Assembly: GCF_037975245.1 (NCBI RefSeq)
Contig: NC_092565.1
Span: 16,845,999-16,909,998, forward strand
Reading direction: 5' to 3'
From: Apostichopus japonicus
Taxonomy: Eukaryota > Echinodermata > Holothuroidea > Aspidochirotida > Stichopodidae
DNA: 64,000 nucleotides
Part shown: positions 48,631 to 62,199 of the stretch, piece after piece
Layout of the letters: the number at the start of each line of letters is the position of its first letter
Position numbering within the stretch: the first letter of the stretch is position 1
Translations under genes and position numbers: made by a program
Notes under the pieces: generated by a model
What the model was told of the DNA's origin: nothing
What the model saw: the letters and a program-made list of their open reading frames with translations, nothing else
Databases searched by the model: none

Positions 48631-51600
48631 ATGCAAAAGAGAGTCTCGCTCATCAGCTCGTACAGTGCGCCAAGCCATCGCGCCACTGTATGGACTGAGA
48701 TATTAGGCCGATTAACTAATACTTACAGCTCCCCATGTAGGCACGAGCTGTAAAAGATCGGCAAAAGACGTACGTCACCGGGGTTCGAACCACCGATGCA
48801 AAAGAGAGTCTCGCTCATCAGCTCGTACAGTGCGCCAAGCCATCGCGCCACTGTATGGACTGAGATATAAGGCCGATTAACTAATACTTACAGCTCCCCA
48901 TGTAGGCACGAGCTGTAAAAGATCGGCAAAAGACGTACGTCACCGGGGTTCGAACCACCGATGCAAAAGAGAGTCTCGCTCATCAGCTCGTACAGTGCGC
49001 CAAGCCATCGCGCCACTGTATGGACTGAGATATTAGGCCGATTAACTAATACTTACAGCTCCCCATGTAGGCACGAGCTGTAAAAGATCGGCAAAAGACG
49101 TACGTCACCGGGGTTCGAACCACCGATGCAAAAGAGAGTCTCGCTCATCAGCTCGTACAGTGCGCCAAGCCATCGCGCCACTGTATGGACTGAGATATTA
49201 GGCCGATTAACTAATACTTACAGCTCCCCATGCAGGCACGAGCTGTAAAAGATCGGCAAAAGACGTACGTCACCGGGGTTCGAACCACGGATGCAAAAGA
49301 GAGTTTCGCTCATCAGCTCGTACAGTGCGCCAAGCCATCGCGCCACTGTATGGACTGAGATATTAGGCCGATTAACTAATACTTACAGCTCCCCATGTAG
49401 GCACGAGCTGTAAAAGATCGGCAAAAGACGTACGTCACCGGGGTTCGAACCCCGGATGCAAAAGAGAGTCTCGCTCATCAGCTCGTACAGTGCGCCAAGC
49501 CATCGCGCCACTGTATGGACTGAGATATTAGGCCGATTGACTAATACTTACAGCTCCCCATGTAGGCACGAGCTGTAAAAGATCGGCAAAAGACGTACGT
49601 CACCGGGTTCGAACCACCGATGCAAAAGAGAGGCTCGCTCATCAGCTCGTACAGTGCGCCAAGCGATCGCGCCACTGTATGGACTAAGATATTAGGCCGA
49701 TTTACTAATACTTACAGCTCCCAATGTAGGCACGAGCTGTAAAAGATCGGCAAAAGACGTACGTCACCGGGGTTCGAACCACCGATGCAAAAGAGAGTCT
49801 CGCTCATCAGCTCGTACAGTGCGTCAAGCCATCGCGCCACTGTATGGACTGAGATATAAGGCCGATTAACTAATACTTACAGCTCCCCATGTAGGCACGA
49901 GCTGTAAAAGATCGGCAAAAGACGAACGTCTCCGGGGTTCGAACCACCGAGGCAAAAGAGAGTCTCGTTCATCAGCTCGTACAGTGCGTCATGCCATCGC
50001 GCCACTGTATGGACTGAGATATTTTGCCGATTAACTAATACTTACAGCTCCCCATGTAGGCTCGAGCTGTAAAAGATCGGCAAAAGACGTACGTCACCGG
50101 GGTTCGAACCACCGATGCAAAAGAGAGTCTCGCTCATCAGCTCGTACAGTGCGCCAAGCGATCGCGCCACTGTATGGACTGAGATATTAGGCCGATTTAC
50201 TAATACTTACAGCTCCCCATGTAGGCACGAGCTGTAAAAGATCGGCAAAAGACGTACGTCACCGGGGTTCGAACCACCGATGCAAAAGAGAGTCTCGCTC
50301 ATCAGCTCGTACAGTGCGCCAAGCCATCGCGCCACTGTATGGACTGAGATTTTAGGCCGATTAACTAATACTTACAGCTCCCCATGTAGGCACGAGCTGT
50401 AAAAGATCGGCAAAAGACGTACGTCACCGGGGTTCGAACCACCGATGCAAAAGAGAGTCTCGCTCATCAGCTCGTACAGTGCGCCAAGCCATCGCGCCAC
50501 TGTATGGACTGAGATATTAGGCCGATTAACTAATACTTACAGCTCCCCATGTAGGCACGAGCTGTAAAAGATCGGAAAAAGACGTACGTCACCGGGGTTC
50601 GAACCACCGATGCAAAAGAGAGTCTCGTTCATCAGCTCGTACAGTGCGCCATGCCATCGCGCCACTGTATGGACTGAGATATTTTGCCGATTAACTAATA
50701 CTTACAGCTCCCCATGTAGGCTCGAGCTGTAAAAGATCGGCAAAAGGCGTACGTCACCGGGGTTCGAACCACCGATGCAAAAGAGAGTCTCGCTCATCAG
50801 CTCGTACAGTGCGCCAAGCCATCGCGCCACTGTATGGACTGAGATATTAGGCCGATTAACTAATACTTACAGCTCCACATGTAGGCACGAGCAGTAAAAG
50901 ATCGGCAAAAGGCGTACGTCACCGGGGTTCGAACCCCGGATGCAAAAGAGAGTCTCGCTCATCAGCTCGTACAGTGCGCCAAGCCATCGCGCCACTGTAT
51001 GGACTGAGATATTAGGCCGATTGACTAATACTTACAGCTCCCCATGTAGGCACGAGCTGTAAAAGATCGGCAAAAGACGTACGTCACCGGGGTTCGAACC
51101 CCGGATGCAAAAGAGAGTCTCGCTCATCAGCTCGTACAGTGCGCCAAGCCATCGCGCCACTGTATGGACTGAGATATTAGGCCGATTGACTAATACTTAC
51201 AGCTCCCCATGTAGGCACGAGCTGTAAAAGATCGGCAAAAGACGTACGTCACCGGGGTTCGAACCACGGATGCAAAAGAGAATCTCGCTCATCAGCTCGT
51301 ACAGTGCGCCAAGCCATCGCGCCACTGTATGGACTGAGATATTAGGCCGATTAACTAATACTTACAGCTCCCCATGTAGGCACGAGCTGTAAAAGATCGG
51401 CAAAAGACGTACGTCACCGGGGTTCGAACCACCGATGCAAAAGAGAGTCTCGCTCATCAGCTCGTACAGTGCGCCAAGCCATCGCGCCACTGTATGGACT
51501 GAGATATTAGGCCGATTAACTAATACTTACAGCTCCCCATGCAGGCACGAGCTGTAAAAGATCGGCAAAAGACGTACGTCACCGGGGTTCGAACCACCGA

Positions 51601-52150
51601 TGCAAAAGAGAGTCTCGCTCATCAGCTCGTACAGTGCGCCAAGCCATCGCGCCACTGTATGGACTGAGATATTAGGCCGATTAACTAATACTTACAGCTC
51701 CCCATGCAGGCACGAGCTGTAAAAGATCGGTAAAAGACGTACGTCACCGGGGTTCGAACAACCGATGCAAAAGAGAGTCTCGCTCGTCAGCTCGTACAGT
51801 GCGCCAAGCCATCGCGCCACTGTATGGACTGAGATATTTGGCCGATTAACTAATACTTACAGCTCCCCATGTAGGCACGAGCTGTAAAAGATCGGCAAAA
51901 GACGTACGTCACCGGGGTTCGAACCACGGATGCAAAAGAGAGTCTCGCTCGTCAGCTCGTACAGTGCGCCAAGCCATCGCGCCACTGTATGGACTGAGAT
52001 ATTTGGCCGATTAACTAATACTTACAGCTCCCCATGTAGGCACGAGCTGTAAAAGATCGGCAAAAGACGTACGTCACCGGGGTTCGAACCACGGATGCAA
52101 AAGAGAGTTTCGCTCATCAGCTCGTACAGTGCGCCAAGCCATCGCGCCAC
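48631..52150. repeat. 3.5-kb higher-order block, copy 2
   Basis: Partner of 40560-44080 at offset 8071 bp. Its right part overlaps the tandem unit that begins at about 49786. Confidence 0.85.
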
Positions 52151-53411
52151 TGTATGGACTGAGATATTAGGCCGATTAACTAATACTTACAGCTCCACAT
52201 GTAGGCACGAGCAGTAAAAGATCGGCAAAAGGCGTACGTCACCGGGGTTCGAACCCCAGATGCAAAAGAGAGTCTCGCTCATCAGCTCGTACAGTGCGCC
52301 AAGCCATCGCGCCACTGTATGGACTGAGATATTAGGCCGATTAACTAATACTTACATCTCCCCATGTAGGCACGAGCTGTATAAGATCGGCAAAAGACGT
52401 ACGTCACCGGGGTTCGAACCACCGATGCAAAAGAGAGTCTCGCTCATCAGCTCGTACAGTGCGCCAAGCCATCGCGCCACTGTATGGACTGAGATATTAG
52501 GCCGATTAACTAATACTTACAGCTCCCCATGTAGGCACGAGCTGTAATAGATCGGCAAAAGACGAACGTCATCGGGGTTCGAACCACCGATGCAAAAGAG
52601 AGTCTCGCTCATCAGCTCGAACAGTGCGCCAAGCCATCGCGACACTGTATGGACTGAGATTTTAGGCCGATTAACTAATACTTACAGCTCCCCATGTAGG
52701 CACGAGCTGTAAAAGGTCGGAAAAAGACGTCACCGGGATTCGAACCACCGATGCAAAAGAGAGTCTCGCTCATCAGCTCGTACAGTGCGCCAAGCCATCG
52801 CGCCACTGTATGGACTGAGATATTAGGCCGATTTACTAATACTTACAGCTCCCCATGTAGGCACGAGCTGTAAAAGATCGGCAAAAGAGGTACGTCACCG
52901 GGGTTCGAACCACCGATGCAAAAGAGAGTCTCGCTCATCAGCTCGTACAGTGCGCCAAGCCATCGCGCCACTGTATGGACTGAGATACTAGGCCGATTTA
53001 CTAATACTTACAGCTCCCCATGTAGGCACGAGCTGTAAAAGATCGGCAAATGACGTACGTCACCGGGGTTCGAACCACCGATGCAAAAGAGAGTCTCGCT
53101 CATCAGCTCGTACAGTGCGCCAAGCCATCGCGCCACTGTATGGACTGAGATATAAGGCCGATTAACTAATACTTACAGCTCCCCATGTAGGCACGAGCTG
53201 TAAAAGATCGGCAAAAGACGTACGTCACCGGGGTTCGAACCACCGATGCAAAAGAGAGTCTCGCTCATCAGCTCGTACAGTGCGCCAAGCGATCGCGCCA
53301 CTGTATGGACTGAGATATTAGGCCGATTTACTAATACTTACAGCTCCCCATGTATGCACGAGCTGTAAAAGATCGGCAAAAGACGTACGTCACCGGGGTT
53401 CGAACCACCGA
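49786..53411. repeat. 22-monomer tandem unit R1 (3626 bp)
   Basis: Directly followed by a second copy. ACCGAGGCAAAAG (49946 and 53572), AGAGAATCTCGC (51278 and 54904) and the palindromes (50922 and 54548; 51087 and 54713) all give offset 3626 = 22 periods minus 4. Later markers such as CTCCACATG (52193 and 55654) give 3461, one monomer less. Confidence 0.85.
49928..50939. repeat. 1012-bp six-monomer cassette, copy 3
   Basis: Same variant series and length as 41857-42868. It sits near the left end of the 3626-bp tandem unit. Confidence 0.85.
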
Positions 53412-56400
53412 TGCAAAAGAGAGTCTCGCTCATCAGCTCGTACAGTGCGCCAAGCCATCGCGCCACTGTATGGACTGAGATATAAGGCCGATTAACTAAT
53501 ACTTACAGCTCCCCATGTAGGCACGAGCTGTAAAAGATCGGCAAAAGACGAACGTCTCCGGGGTTCGAACCACCGAGGCAAAAGAGAGTCTCGTTCATCA
53601 GCTCGTACAGTGCGTCATGCCATCGCGCCACTGTATGGACTGAGATATTTTGCCGATTAACTAATACTTACAGCTCCCCATGTAGGCTCGAGCTGTAAAA
53701 GATCGGCAAAAGACGTACGTCACCGGGGTTCGAACCACCGATGCAAAAGAGAGTCTCGCTCATCAGCTCGTACAGTGCGCCAAGCGATCGCGCCACTGTA
53801 TGGACTGAGATATTAGGCCGATTTACTAATACTTACAGCTCCCCATGTAGGCACGAGCTGTAAAAGATCGGCAAAAGACGTACGTCACCGGGGTTCGAAC
53901 CACCGATGCAAAAGAGAGTCTCGCTCATCAGCTCGTACAGTGCGCCAAGCCATCGCGCCACTGTATGGACTGAGATTTTAGGCCGATTAACTAATACTTA
54001 CAGCTCCCCATGTAGGCACGAGCTGTAAAAGATCGGCAAAAGACGTACGTCACCGGGGTTCGAACCACCGATGCAAAAGAGAGTCTCGCTCATCAGCTCG
54101 TACAGTGCGCCAAGCCATCGCGCCACTGTATGGACTGAGATATTAGGCCGATTAACTAATACTTACAGCTCCCCATGTAGGCACGAGCTGTAAAAGATCG
54201 GAAAAAGACGTACGTCACCGGGGTTCGAACCACCGATGCAAAAGAGAGTCTCGTTCATCAGCTCGTACAGTGCGCCATGCCATCGCGCCACTGTATGGAC
54301 TGAGATATTTTGCCGATTAACTAATACTTACAGCTCCCCATGTAGGCTCGAGCTGTAAAAGATCGGCAAAAGGCGTACGTCACCGGGGTTCGAACCACCG
54401 ATGCAAAAGAGAGTCTCGCTCATCAGCTCGTACAGTGCGCCAAGCCATCGCGCCACTGTATGGACTGAGATATTAGGCCGATTAACTAATACTTACAGCT
54501 CCACATGTAGGCACGAGCAGTAAAAGATCGGCAAAAGGCGTACGTCACCGGGGTTCGAACCCCGGATGCAAAAGAGAGTCTCGCTCATCAGCTCGTACAG
54601 TGCGCCAAGCCATCGCGCCACTGTATGGACTGAGATATTAGGCCGATTGACTAATACTTACAGCTCCCCATGTAGGCACGAGCTGTAAAAGATCGGCAAA
54701 AGACGTACGTCACCGGGGTTCGAACCCCGGATGCAAAAGAGAGTCTCGCTCATCAGCTCGTACAGTGCGCCAAGCCATCGCGCCACTGTATGGACTGAGA
54801 TATTAGGCCGATTGACTAATACTTACAGCTCCCCATGTAGGCACGAGCTGTAAAAGATCGGCAAAAGACGTACGTCACCGGGGTTCGAACCACGGATGCA
54901 AAAGAGAATCTCGCTCATCAGCTCGTACAGTGCGCCAAGCCATCGCGCCACTGTATGGACTGAGATATTAGGCCGATTAACTAATACTTACAGCTCCCCA
55001 TGCAGGCACGAGCTGTAAAAGATCGGCAAAAGACGTACGTCACCGGGGTTCGAACCACCGATGCAAAAGAGAGTCTCGCTCATCAGCTCGTACAGTGCGC
55101 CAAGCCATCGCGCCACTGTATGGACTGAGATATTAGGCCGATTAACTAATACTTACAGCTCCCCATGCAGGCACGAGCTGTAAAAGATCGGTAAAAGACG
55201 TACGTCACCGGGGTTCGAACAACCGATGCAAAAGAGAGTCTCGCTCGTCAGCTCGTACAGTGCGCCAAGCCATCGCGCCACTGTATGGACTGAGATATTT
55301 GGCCGATTAACTAATACTTACAGCTCCCCATGTAGGCACGAGCTGTAAAAGATCGGCAAAAGACGTACGTCACCGGGGTTCGAACCACGGATGCAAAAGA
55401 GAGTCTCGCTCGTCAGCTCGTACAGTGCGCCAAGCCATCGCGCCACTGTATGGACTGAGATATTTGGCCGATTAACTAATACTTACAGCTCCCCATGTAG
55501 GCACGAGCTGTAAAAGATCGGCCAAAGACGTACGTCACCGGGGTTCGAACCACGGATGCAAAAGAGAGTTTCGCTCATCAGCTCGTACAGTGCGCCAAGC
55601 CATCGCGCCACTGTATGGACTGAGATATTAGGCCGATTAACTAATACTTACAGCTCCACATGTAGGCACGAGCAGTAAAAGATCGGCAAAAGGCGTACGT
55701 CACCGGGGTTCGAACCCCAGATGCAAAAGAGAGTCTCGCTCATCAGCTCGTACAGTGCGCCAAGCCATCGCGCCACTGTATGGACTGAGATATTAGGCCG
55801 ATTAACTAATACTTACATCTCCCCATGTAGGCACGAGCTGTATAAGATCGGCAAAAGACGTACGTCACCGGGGTTCGAACCACCGATGCAAAAGAGAGTC
55901 TCGCTCATCAGCTCGTACAGTGCGCCAAGCCATCGCGCCACTGTATGGACTGAGATATTAGGCCGATTAACTAATACTTACAGCTCCCCATGTAGGCACG
56001 AGCTGTAATAGATCGGCAAAAGACGAACGTCATCGGGGTTCGAACCACCGATGCAAAAGAGAGTCTCGCTCATCAGCTCGAACAGTGCGCCAAGCCATCG
56101 CGACACTGTATGGACTGAGATTTTAGGCCGATTAACTAATACTTACAGCTCCCCATGTAGGCACGAGCTGTAAAAGGTCGGAAAAAGACGTCACCGGGAT
56201 TCGAACCACCGATGCAAAAGAGAGTCTCGCTCATCAGCTCGTACAGTGCGCCAAGCCATCGCGCCACTGTATGGACTGAGATATTAGGCCGATTTACTAA
56301 TACTTACAGCTCCCCATGTAGGCACGAGCTGTAAAAGATCGGCAAAAGAGGTACGTCACCGGGGTTCGAACCACCGATGCAAAAGAGAGTCTCGCTCATC

Positions 56401-56860
56401 AGCTCGTACAGTGCGCCAAGCCATCGCGCCACTGTATGGACTGAGATACTAGGCCGATTTACTAATACTTACAGCTCCCCATGTAGGCACGAGCTGTAAA
56501 AGATCGGCAAATGACGTACGTCACCGGGGTTCGAACCACCGATGCAAAAGAGAGTCTCGCTCATCAGCTCGTACAGTGCGCCAAGCCATCGCGCCACTGT
56601 ATGGACTGAGATATAAGGCCGATTAACTAATACTTACAGCTCCCCATGTAGGCACGAGCTGTAAAAGATCGGCAAAAGACGTACGTCACCGGGGTTCGAA
56701 CCACCGATGCAAAAGAGAGTCTCGCTCATCAGCTCGTACAGTGCGCCAAGCGATCGCGCCACTGTATGGACTGAGATATTAGGCCGATTTACTAATACTT
56801 ACAGCTCCCCATGTATGCACGAGCTGTAAAAGATCGGCAAAAGACGTACGTCACCGGGGT
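53412..56860. repeat. 22-monomer tandem unit R2 (one monomer lost)
   Basis: Tandem copy of 49786-53411. After AGAGAATCTCGC (54904) it lacks one CATGTAGG monomer that unit R1 has between 51280 and 51540, which explains the offset change from 3626 to 3461. It ends where GATATAAGG / GTCTCCGGGG in R1 is replaced by GATATTAGG / CGGAAAAAG. Confidence 0.85.
53554..54565. repeat. 1012-bp six-monomer cassette, copy 4
   Basis: Fourth copy, again 1012 bp. Its last three monomers (CGGAAAAAG to palindrome) also occur alone at about 46790-47153 and 57000-57366. Confidence 0.85.
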
Positions 56861-58242
56861 TCGAACCACCGATGCAAAAGAGAGTCTCGCTCATCAGCTC
56901 GTACAGTGCGCCAAGCCATCGCGCCACTGTATGGACTGAGATATTAGGCCGATTAACTAATACTTACAGCTCCCCATGTAGGCACGAGCTGTAAAAGATC
57001 GGAAAAAGACGTACGTCACCGGGGTTCGAACCACCGATGCAAAAGAGAGTCTCGTTCATCAGCTCGTACAGTGCGCCATGCCATCGCGCCACTGTATGGA
57101 CTGAGATATTTTGCCGATTAACTAATACTTACAGCTCCCCATGTAGGCTCGAGCTGTAAAAGATCGGCAAAAGGCGTACGTCACCGGGGTTCGAACCACC
57201 GATGCAAAAGAGAGTCTCGCTCATCAGCTCGTACAGTGCGCCAAGCCATCGCGCCACTGTATGGACTGAGATATTAGGCCGATTAACTAATACTTACAGC
57301 TCCACATGTAGGCACGAGCAGTAAAAGATCGGCAAAAGGCGTACGTCACCGGGGTTCGAACCCCGGATGCAAAAGAGAGTCTCGCTCATCAGCTCGTACA
57401 GTGCGCCAAGCCATCGCGCCACTGTATGGACTGAGATATTAGGCCGATTAACTAATACTTACATCTCCCCATGTAGGCACGAGCTGTATAAGATCGGCAA
57501 AAGACGTACGTCAGCGGGGTTCGAACCACCGATGCAAAAGAGAGTCTCGCTCATCAGCTCGTACAGTGCGCCAAGCCATCGCGCCACTGTATGGACTGAG
57601 ATATTAGGCCGATTAACTAATACTTACAGCTCCCCATGTAGGCACGAGCTGTAAAAGATCGGCAAAAGAGGTACGTCACCGGGGTTCGAACCACCGATGC
57701 AAAAGAGAGTCTCGCTCATCAGCTCGTACAGTGCGCCAAGCCATCGCGCCACTGTATGGACTGAGATACTAGGCCGATTTACTAATACTTACAGCTCCCC
57801 ATGTAGGCACGAGCTGTAAAAGATCGGCAAATGACGTACGTCACCGGGGTTCGAACCACCGATGCAAAAGAGAGTCTCGCTCATCAGCTCGTACAGTGCG
57901 CCAAGCCATCGCGCCACTGTATGGACTGAGATATAAGGCCGATTAACTAATACTTACAGCTCCCCATGTAGGCACGAGCTGTAAAAGATCGGCAAAAGAC
58001 GTACGTCACCGGGGTTCGAACCACCGATGCAAAAGAGAGTCTCGCTCATCAGCTCGTACAGTGCGCCAAGCGATCGCGCCACTGTATGGACTGAGATATT
58101 AGGCCGATTTACTAACACTTACAGCTCCCCATGTATGCACGAGCTGTAAAAGATCGGCAAAAGACGTACGTCACCGGGGTTCGAACCACCGATGCAAAAG
58201 AGAGTCTCGCTCATCAGCTCGTACAGTGCGCCAAGCCATCGC

Positions 58243-58993
58243 GCCACTGTATGGACTGAGATATAAGGCCGATTAACTAATACTTACAGCTCCCCATGTA
58301 GGCACGAGCTGTAAAAGATCGGCAAAAGACGAACGTCACCGGGGTTCGAACCACCGATGCAAAAGAGAGTCTCGCTCATCAGCTCGTACAGTGCGCCAAG
58401 CCATCGCGCCACTGTATGGACTGAGATATTAGGCCGATTAACTAATACTTACAGCTCCCCATGTAGGCACGAGCTGTAAAAGATCGGCAAAAGACGTACG
58501 TCACCGGGTTTCGAACCACCGATGCAAAAGAGAGTCTCGCTCATCAGCTCGTACAGTGCGCCAAGCCATCGCGCCACTGTATGGACTGAGATATCAGGCC
58601 GATTAACTAATACTTACAGCTCCCCATGTAGGCACGAGCTGTAATAGATCGGCAAAAGACGAACGTCATCAGGGTTCGAACCACCGATGCAAAAGAGAGT
58701 CTCGCTCATCAGCTCGAACAGTGCGCCAAGCCATCGCGACACTGTATGGACTGAGATTTTAACCCGATTAACTAATACTTACAGCTCCCCATGTAGGCAC
58801 GAGCTGTAAAAGATCGGAAAAAGACGTCACCGGGGTTCGAACCACCGATGCAAAAGAGAGTCTCGCTCATCAGCTCGTACAGTGCGCCAAGCCATCGCGC
58901 CACTGTATGGACTGAGATATTAGGCCGATTAACTAATACTTACAGCTCCCCATGTAGGCACGAGCTGTAAAAGATCGGAAAAAGACGTCACCG
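58243..58993. repeat. Copy of the 47700-48450 satellite block
   Basis: Partner at offset 10543 bp, carrying the same GATATCAGG, CATCAGGGTTCG and TTTTAACCCG set. It shows that exchange also linked regions 10 kb apart. Confidence 0.75.
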
Positions 58994-60059
58994 GGGTTCG
59001 AACCACCGATGCAAAAGAGAGTCTCGCTCATCAGCTCGTACAGTGCGCCAAGCCATCGCGCCACTGTATGGACTGAGATATTAGGCCGATTAACTAATAC
59101 TTACAGCTCCCCATGTAGGCACGAGCTGTAAAAGATCGGCAAAAGACGTAAGTCAGCGGGGTTCGAACCACCGATGCAAAAGAGAGTCTCGCTCATCAGC
59201 TCGTACAGTGCGCCAAGCAATCGCGCCACTGTATGGACTGAGATACTAGGCCGATTTACTAATACTTACAGCTCCCCATGTAGGCACGAGCTGTAAAAGA
59301 TCGGCAAAAGACGTACGTCACCGGGGTTCGAACCACCGATGCAAAAGAGAGTCTCGCTCATCAGCTCGTACAGTGCGCCAAGCCATCGCGCCACTGTATG
59401 GACTGAGATATTAGGCCGATTTACTAATACTTACAGCTCCCCATGTAGGCACGAGCTGTAAAAGATCGGCAAAAGACGTACGTCACCGGGGTTCGAACCA
59501 CCGATGCAAAAGAGAGTCTCGCTCATCAGCTCGTACAGTGCGCCAAGCCATCGCGCCACTGTATTGACTGAGATATAAGGCCGATTAACTAATACTTACA
59601 GCTCCCCATGTAGGCACGAGCTGTAAAAGATCGGCAAAAGACGTACGTCATCGGGGTTCGAACCACGGATGCAAAAGAGAGTCTCGCTCATCAGCTCGTA
59701 CAGTGCGCCAAGCGATCGCGCCACTGTATGGACTGAGATATTAGGCCGATTTACTAATACTTACAGCTCCCCATGTAGGCACGAGCTGTAAAAGATCGGC
59801 AAAAGACGTACGTCACCGGGGTTCGAACCACCGATGCAAAAGAGAGTCTCGCTCATCAGCTCGTACAGTGCGCCAAGCCATCGCGCCACTGTATGGACTG
59901 AGATATAAGGCCGATTAACTAATACTTACAGCTCTACATGTAGGCACGAGCTGTAAAAGATCGGCAAAAGACGAACGTCAGCGGGGTTCGAACCACGGAT
60001 GCAAAAGCGAGTCTAGCTCATCAGCTCGAACAGTGCGCCAAGCCATCGCGCCACTGTAT

Positions 60060-60660
60060 GGACTGAGATCTTAGGCCGATTAACTAATACTTACAGCTCT
60101 ACATGTAGGCACGAGCTGTAAAAGATCGGAAAAAGACGAACGTCACCGGGGTTCGAACCACCGATGCAAAAGAGAGTCTCGCTCATCAGCTCGAACAGTG
60201 CGCCAAGCCATCGCGCCACTGTATGGACTGAGATATTAGGCCGATTAACTAATACATACAGCTCTACATGTAGGCACGAGCTGTAAAAGATCGGAAAAAG
60301 ACGTACGTCAGCGGGGTTCGAACCACCGATGCAAAAGAGAGTCTCGCTCATCAGCTCGTACAGTGCGCCAAGCCATCGCGCCACTGTATGGACTGAGATA
60401 TTAGGCCGATTAACTAATACTTACAGCTCCCCATGTAGGCACGAGCTGTAAAAGATCGGCAAAAGACGTACGTCACCGGGTTCGAACCACCGATGCAAAA
60501 GAGAATCTCGCTCATCAGCTCGTACAGTGCGCCAAGCCATCGCGCCACTGTATGGACTGAGATATTAGGCCGATTAACTAATACTTACAGCTCCCCATGT
60601 AGGCACGAGCTGTAAAAGATCGGCAAAAGACGAACGTCACCGGGGTTCGAACCACCGATG
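60060..60660. repeat. Satellite block with CTCTACATG, copied to 62200-62800
   Basis: Markers GATCTTAGG, CAGCTCTACATG, AATACATACAG (60251 and 62390), ACCGGGTTCG and AGAGAATCTCGC recur with offset 2139 bp (13 periods minus 6). A third CTCTACATG monomer lies at about 59932. Confidence 0.8.
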
Positions 60661-62199
60661 CAAAAGAGAGTCTAGCTCATCAGCTCGAACAGTGCGCCAA
60701 GCCATCGCGCCACTGTATGGACTGAGATCTTAGGCCGATTAACTAATACTTACAGCTCCACATGTAGGCACGAGCTGTAAAAGATCGGCAAAAGGCGTAC
60801 GTCACCGGGGTTCGAACCCCGGATGCAAAAGAGAGTCTCGCTCATCAGCTCGTACAGTGCGCCAAGCCATCGAGCCACTGTATGGACTGAGATATTAGGC
60901 CGATTAACTAATACTTACATCTCCCCATGTAGGCACGAGCTGTATAAGATCGGCAAAAGACGTACGTCACCGGGGTTCGAACCACCGATGCAAAAGAGAG
61001 TCTCGCTCATCAGCTCGTACAGTGCGCCAAGCCATCGCGCCACTGTATGGACTGAGATATTAGGCCGATTAACTAATACTTACAGCTCCCCATGTAGGCA
61101 CGAGCTGTAAAAGATCGGAAAAAGACGTCACCGGGGTTCGAACCACCGATGCAAAAGAGAGTCTCGCTCATCAGCTCGTACAGTGCGCCAAGCCATCGCG
61201 CCACTGTATGGACTGAGATATTAGGCCGATTAACTAATACTTACAGCTCCCCATGTAGGCACGAGCTGTAAAGGTCGGCAAAAGACGTAAGTCAGCGGGA
61301 TTCGAACCACCGATGCAAAAGAGAGTCTCGCTCATCAGCTCGTACAGTGCGCCAAGCCATCGCGCCACTGTATGGACTGAGATACTAGGCCGATTTACTA
61401 ATACTTACAGCTCCCCATGTAGGCACGAGCTGTAAAAGATCGGCAAAAGACGTACGTCACCGGGGTTCGAACCACCGATGCAAAAGAGAGTCTCGCTCAT
61501 CAGCTCGTACAGTGCGCCAAGCCATCGCGCCACTGTATGGACTGAGATACTAGGCCGATTTACTAAAGCTTACAGCTCCCCATGTAGGCACGAGCTGTAA
61601 AAGATCGGCAAATGACGTACGTCACCGGGGTTCGAACCACCGATGCAAAAGAGAGTCTCGCTCATCAGCTCGTACAGTGCGCCAAGCCATCGCGCCACTG
61701 TATGGACTGAGATATAAGGCCGATTAACTAATACTTACAGCTCCCCATGTAGGCACGAGCTGTAAAAGATCGGCAAAAGACGTACGTCACCGGGGTTCGA
61801 ACCACCGATGCAAAAGAGAGTCTCGCTCATCAGCTCGTACAGTGCGCCAAGCGATCGCGCCACTGTATGGACTGAGATATTAGGCCGATTTACTAATACT
61901 TACAGCTCCCCATGTAGGCACGAGCTGTAAAAGATCGGCAAAAGACGTACGTCACCGGGGTTCGAACCACCGATGCAAAAGAGAGTCTCGCTCATCAGCT
62001 CGTACAGTGCGCCAAGCCATCGCGCCACTGTATGGACTGAGATATAAGGCCGATTAACTAATACTTACAGCTCCCCATGTAGGCACGAGCTGTAAAAGAT
62101 CGGCAAAAGACGAACGTCACCGGGGTTCGAACCACCGATGCAAAAGAGAGTCTCGCTCATCAGCTCGAACAGTGCGCCAAGCCATCGCGCCACTGTATG

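Noticed and set aside
60091-60384. Minus-strand ORFs of 65-97 codons (also at 20839, 27389 and 62230)
   Set aside because: Antisense of the same satellite; they appear only where chance variants remove stops.
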